From positions 283,501 to 347,500 of the forward strand of contig WPIO01000105.1 of NCBI GenBank assembly GCA_009760855.2: a stretch of 64,000 bases of DNA, given 5' to 3'. The notes below the pieces were generated by a model, which was not told where the DNA came from, searched no databases, and was given only the letters and a program-made list of their open reading frames with translations. The stretch is from Cristatella mucedo (Eukaryota; Bryozoa; Phylactolaemata; Cristatellidae). Positions 60,630 through 64,000 of this stretch are shown here, piece after piece (position 1 is the stretch's first letter; every line of letters begins with the position of its first letter). A program made the position numbers and the translations under genes.

Positions 60630-61120
60630 CACACAGGCTTCACGCACCCGACGAAGGTGCTAGCTCCATTTGGGCTATGCCGACAGTCTCAGCCTGTGAG
60701 GGAGGAAGTGACCATGACATAAGTATTCGGCTGCGAGCGAGCCCAGCATTTAGGCATTAGTAACTCCGAGTCGATTCTGCTCAGGCTCCAGCCTGAGCAG
60801 AAAGAAGCAGGCAGTGGAGAGTAGCTCGGGAGTTGCACCGATAAGAACTGTAGAAGGCTCTTTGCAGCAAGCTCGGGAGGACCGTGCAATCCGAGTGGTG
60901 TCCAGATGAAAAGAAGCCACATGCACTGGCAGCAGCCGGAGGCACATGCTCGGGTCGGGGGCGGTGGGGGCAGTGGAGCAGGGTCACGTGGCCAGGGTGA
61001 TGCTAGAGCAGAGGTCGGAAAACTGTTTGGACTATTAAGCCATTTCAGGAGTTCAAGTAGGCACACTAGGCCAGAAGAAACAATGTGTCCAAGGAGAGGT
61101 TTTTTTTATTCTAAAGCATA
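60630..61120. other. No supported gene
   Basis: Open frames rich in Ser, Pro and Arg occur on both strands, but with no family motif or clear splice pattern. Confidence 0.35.
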
Positions 61121-61123
61121 GCT

Positions 61124-61630
61124 TGTTCAATGGGAAACATGATGGTGCATGCTCTTAGAGAGGGCAACAATATCAGGTTCTAATGATGATGAGTTCAGCA
61201 GCAGAATGCCATAAAGGTGATTGTCAGTGATGAGCTGAGAGCACAGCTTGTTCTTACAAAACTTCCTCTTGGAGAACGGCTGCTTGCAGGAATAAGTGCT
61301 GCCAAACTTTACAATCACACGCTTGGCAACGGGCTAGCAACATTGGAAACTGAGCCTCTGGCAGCTGACGGTGGAAGTAAACGAGAGCAATGCAAGAAGT
61401 AAACTTGGACAATAGAACGTCATAGCCTGTAGCTCAATCAACTCTAATTGCACATCAGAGGGAGCGTCATCATAGGGAAAAGTCAAAAGGAGCGCTGACG
61501 ATTTTGCACTCCTGCAAATGAGAGTACACATCAGTAAAGTGTGAAGAGAATTCATTTCGCTGGGTTGACAGCGCACACGGACGCATTCTTCGGTATCAAC
61601 TAGAGCTGCATCACACTGACGCAAGGTGCA
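61124..61630 (-). pseudogene. Decayed hAT transposase C terminus (SCAND3/ZBED5/GTF2IRD2-like type)
   Basis: Minus-strand frames read APSDVQLELIELQ (61624 ORF), then after a stop FGSTYSCKQPFSKRKFCKNK, LCSQLITDNHLYGILLLNSS and SLEPDIVALSKSMHHHVSH, stop. The family form is xQLELIDLQ, then FGSTYLCEQxFSxMKxxKxK, LRSxLTDxHLxxxLxLxxSS and LxPxIDxLVxxKxxxxSH. The motif order and spacing match the C-terminal dimerisation region of hAT-derived proteins of this group. At least one stop and a frameshift break it. Upstream text near 61500-61620 is only partly readable. It lies within the span of the CAP-Gly gene if that gene extends to 63 kb. Confidence 0.65.
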
Positions 61631-61634
61631 GAAA

Positions 61635-62820
61635 ATGAATGCAATCGCCCACTATACAGCTGTTTCTTCCATAATAACAATAATAATACACTCGATCTGC
61701 TCCGGATTCTCAAAAAACAACACAACGGATTTATGTAACGTTTTTAAATTACAAAATGTACTCATAAATGACGAATATTTTTACAAATGCAGTACAGCAG
61801 AGCATACAGACAACTAACCAGGGGCATTCCAAGGGAATTGTGGGTCCAGGGACGAACTGCCGAAGCACAGTTTACTGGCCGGGCCTTTTGTCTTTAGTCT
61901 TTTTTAGTCTTTTTTTTGTCTTTTTTACGCGAGGATCCCTAAGACGACGGTACCGTCTAAGTAAAGTATTTACTGCTGCGGTTCCTGGCGTAGTCAGTCG
62001 GTCTCAACCCTGAAGGCTCGTTCGAGTCGGTCGTGGAGGGAACCGCGAGGCCTGCGCTTGACGTCACGCCCTGGCAGTCGGAACGTCTTCCCCTGCCCTT
62101 TCCTTACGAGCCTTAGTAACCACCCACTGTCCCTCTCTCCACCCTCTTACTTGTCTCGCTGGCACACCCACTTGCACTCGTTAACACTTTCTGGCGAAAA
62201 TCCGTCACGGCTATTGGCTGCCGCCTCTAGCCGTGCGCAAAGCAAAGTTGAAGTTTTAAGATCATAACGCGAAAAGAGCGAAGCAAAAATCGAGCACAAT
62301 AAGAACAGCTAGCAACTCAACTCAAGGCAACAAAAGGCGGCCGAGAGACGGCGGCTCGTGCCTCAAAAACTCGTTAGCTGGGATACTCGTCACCTCGTAC
62401 CTCTCTAGTGAAGGGAAAGAAAACCACGACAACTCGATGAGGCTACGGATCCATCAATAAATAACTAGGGACTGCTAGGCCGAACTGGAGCACTAGCCAG
62501 GCCGGATCCTGGCCTAAAGGCTGGAGTTTGCTAACCTCTGCGCTAGAGCATGGCCCAGAGTGGCCGGATGCAAGAAAGGCACGCCACAGGGTTCGACGGC
62601 ATTTATATCTCAACTAACGATGACCATGTACAGCTGCTAACACATGCCCTATTAACAACACATCCCTTGTGGCCAATAGCAGCATATATACATGCACACA
62701 GCCCGAGATTGACCTCCCCAGAGGAGCTCAAGCCCATCTAGAGGCTTCTTCCAGCCTTGAGTCAAGATAGGGGGGTCAAGGGTCAAGAGGCCACGAATGG
62801 AGGGACCGCTGGCTGGGACT
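61635..62820. other. No supported gene
   Basis: No exon, RNA or repeat that I can support. A T-rich run (cttttttttgtcttttttac) lies near 61906-61928. Confidence 0.35.
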
Positions 62821-62823
62821 TAC

Positions 62824-63028
62824 CCGTCGACAGTCTCCTCTCGCGGCTCTTCCACGGACCGTGCAGAGCGTTCAGCGAATTCAGCGACTCGTTCGAGGCT
62901 GCGCGACTGCCAAGAACCCTGTGCGAGTGGCGCCGCGCGCAAAGCAGGCGGAGCCGTGAGCGTGCGCAGTGGCAGCGCTGCCGACTCGCACGAGGGAGCA
63001 GACGTCACGGCAGACAACTCGTTGCTGT
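62824..63028 (-). CDS. Candidate upstream exon of the minus-strand gene
   Basis: Minus-strand acceptor gtgctgcttgcttag and donor gtaagtcc enclose 67 open codons: SNELSAVTSAPSCESAALPL, then ERVAEFAERSARSVEEPREE and TVD. Ser/Ala/Glu/Arg-rich with an amphipathic helical part. It could be an exon of the CAP-Gly gene, but it ends in phase 2 while the exon at 58687 begins in phase 1. At least one more exon between them, or a different gene, would be needed. Confidence 0.25.
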
Positions 63029-63290
63029 CTAAGCAAGCAGCACAAGGTCACACACGCGGCCCTTTCACCAGCAAGCGAGCAACCTGCGAGAGCAGATCAG
63101 ACCGCGAGCAGCAGACGTCGCATCTCGGCCTGGCTGACAAAGGTGCTGCAAAGGCAGCCGTAATCCTGCCCTGATGGGCTTGCGGAAGAGTTTGCACTTC
63201 CGCAGAGATGTCGCTGGTTGCAGTGGGCATTGCTGATTGGATGCCAGCAACATCTGCTGGCTTCGGCACAGGCAGCGGCACGGCGCAAAG

Positions 63291-63292
<2 letters not shown>

Positions 63293-63363
<71 letters not shown>
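63293..63363 (+). repeat. (GA)n microsatellite, about 70 bp
   Basis: Uninterrupted ga repeats. Glu-Arg and Leu-Ser open frames here are artefacts. Confidence 0.95.
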
Positions 63364-63365
<2 letters not shown>

Positions 63366-64000
63366 GAGAACGGCATGGCACGCCAGGCATTTAACTGCCT
63401 CCGTCAGTGCGAGCCGCAAACATATTATTTGTAAGCACACTGCAGAGCAGTCCAGAGCCGAAAGACTAGACCATCAAACCCTCCACAGAGATGAGCATAC
63501 ACGACTGCAGTGGGACGGGCAGGGGCGAGGTGGAGGCCAACGAGTCAAAACTCGTGCCTGAATCTACTGAGCTGCTGTCTCCGACAGGAATGGCGGCAAA
63601 GCAGTCAATCTACAGATAGCTGCAGGTGCATTGGAGGGGCAAAGGTCGCCCCCTGCAGCAGGGCGGCAGCCTGGGCCCCACGCCTGACGGTGACCAACGA
63701 CGAAAATTATGCGCCGATTCCACTCAACGAGCACCCATCGAGTTCTTGTCGAATAAGCACGATGATTTTCCACTACAATTTTCATTGATTGCCGATCTTA
63801 CCCCCTAGATAGAATTTTGCCGGTCTTGCCCCCTAGATAGAGTCCCTGTCTCTGCCTGTGGATAGTAGAAGGTAGAGAGCGGCGGCAGCTCACACTTAGC
63901 TGCTTACAGACGCACGGTGTCAGTGCAGCAAAGCGGTGACAAGCGGAGACGATAAAACGAACCGTGAAAGATCACGCCACATTCAGCCCCTCAAACTGTC
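63364..64000. other. No supported gene at the right edge
   Basis: No recognisable exon or repeat. A short direct repeat (ccccctagatagag) occurs at about 63800 and 63830. Confidence 0.35.

Overview
The window is animal nuclear DNA. It has spliced genes with GT/AG borders, long introns, LINE and tRNA-derived SINE copies, decayed hAT transposons and long dinucleotide tracts. The one complete gene encodes the long metazoan form of eIF4G with MIF4G, MA3 and W2 domains, so the source is an animal, most likely an invertebrate. I cannot narrow the taxon further. No rRNA, functional tRNA, CRISPR array or bacterial operon is visible, and I recognise no retrovirus-like or LTR element.

Layout. The first 129 bases hold the last exon of a + strand gene whose product ends in one membrane segment. 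From 0.13 to 17 kb the DNA is almost gene-free and holds LINE and SINE fragments plus a broken hAT transposase (about 11.6-12.8 kb). From 17.3 to 19.7 kb there are diverged copies of a several-hundred-base module, a polypurine tract and a GC-rich, CpG-rich stretch. This leads into a candidate eIF4G promoter and 5' UTR zone (about 19.7-22.2 kb).

eIF4G occupies 22.2-47.4 kb on the + strand. I could define 21 coding exons by hand. All phases fit, and together they give 1564 residues, close to the roughly 1600 residues of vertebrate eIF4G1. The order is a low-complexity Q/P/Y-rich N terminus, a conserved IDP-type box, a large acidic exon, the eIF4E-binding motif YDREFLL, MIF4G (eIF4A/eIF3/RNA platform), a Gly/Ser-rich linker, MA3 (second eIF4A site) and W2 (Mnk-kinase dock). 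The protein would bridge cap-bound eIF4E, the eIF4A helicase and the 40S-bound eIF3. Two introns appear to use GC donors. The large acidic exon is flanked in both neighbouring introns by decayed partial copies of itself.

From 47.4 to 55.3 kb there is intergenic DNA with more LINE/SINE copies, an AT-rich patch and a GC-rich minisatellite. On the - strand, 55.3-58.7 kb holds the last two exons of a CAP-Gly microtubule-binding protein, possibly a KIF13B/Khc-73-type kinesin tail; a weaker upstream exon lies near 62.9 kb. Between them lie a long GA tract, LINE copies in opposite orientations and a second hAT relic (61.1-61.6 kb).

Three LINE groups (A, B, C) and two SINE groups (1, 2) recur. LINE A, LINE C and SINE 1 end in the same 34-base hairpin followed by ATT-rich repeats, which suggests that SINE 1 is mobilised by these L2/CR1-like LINEs.
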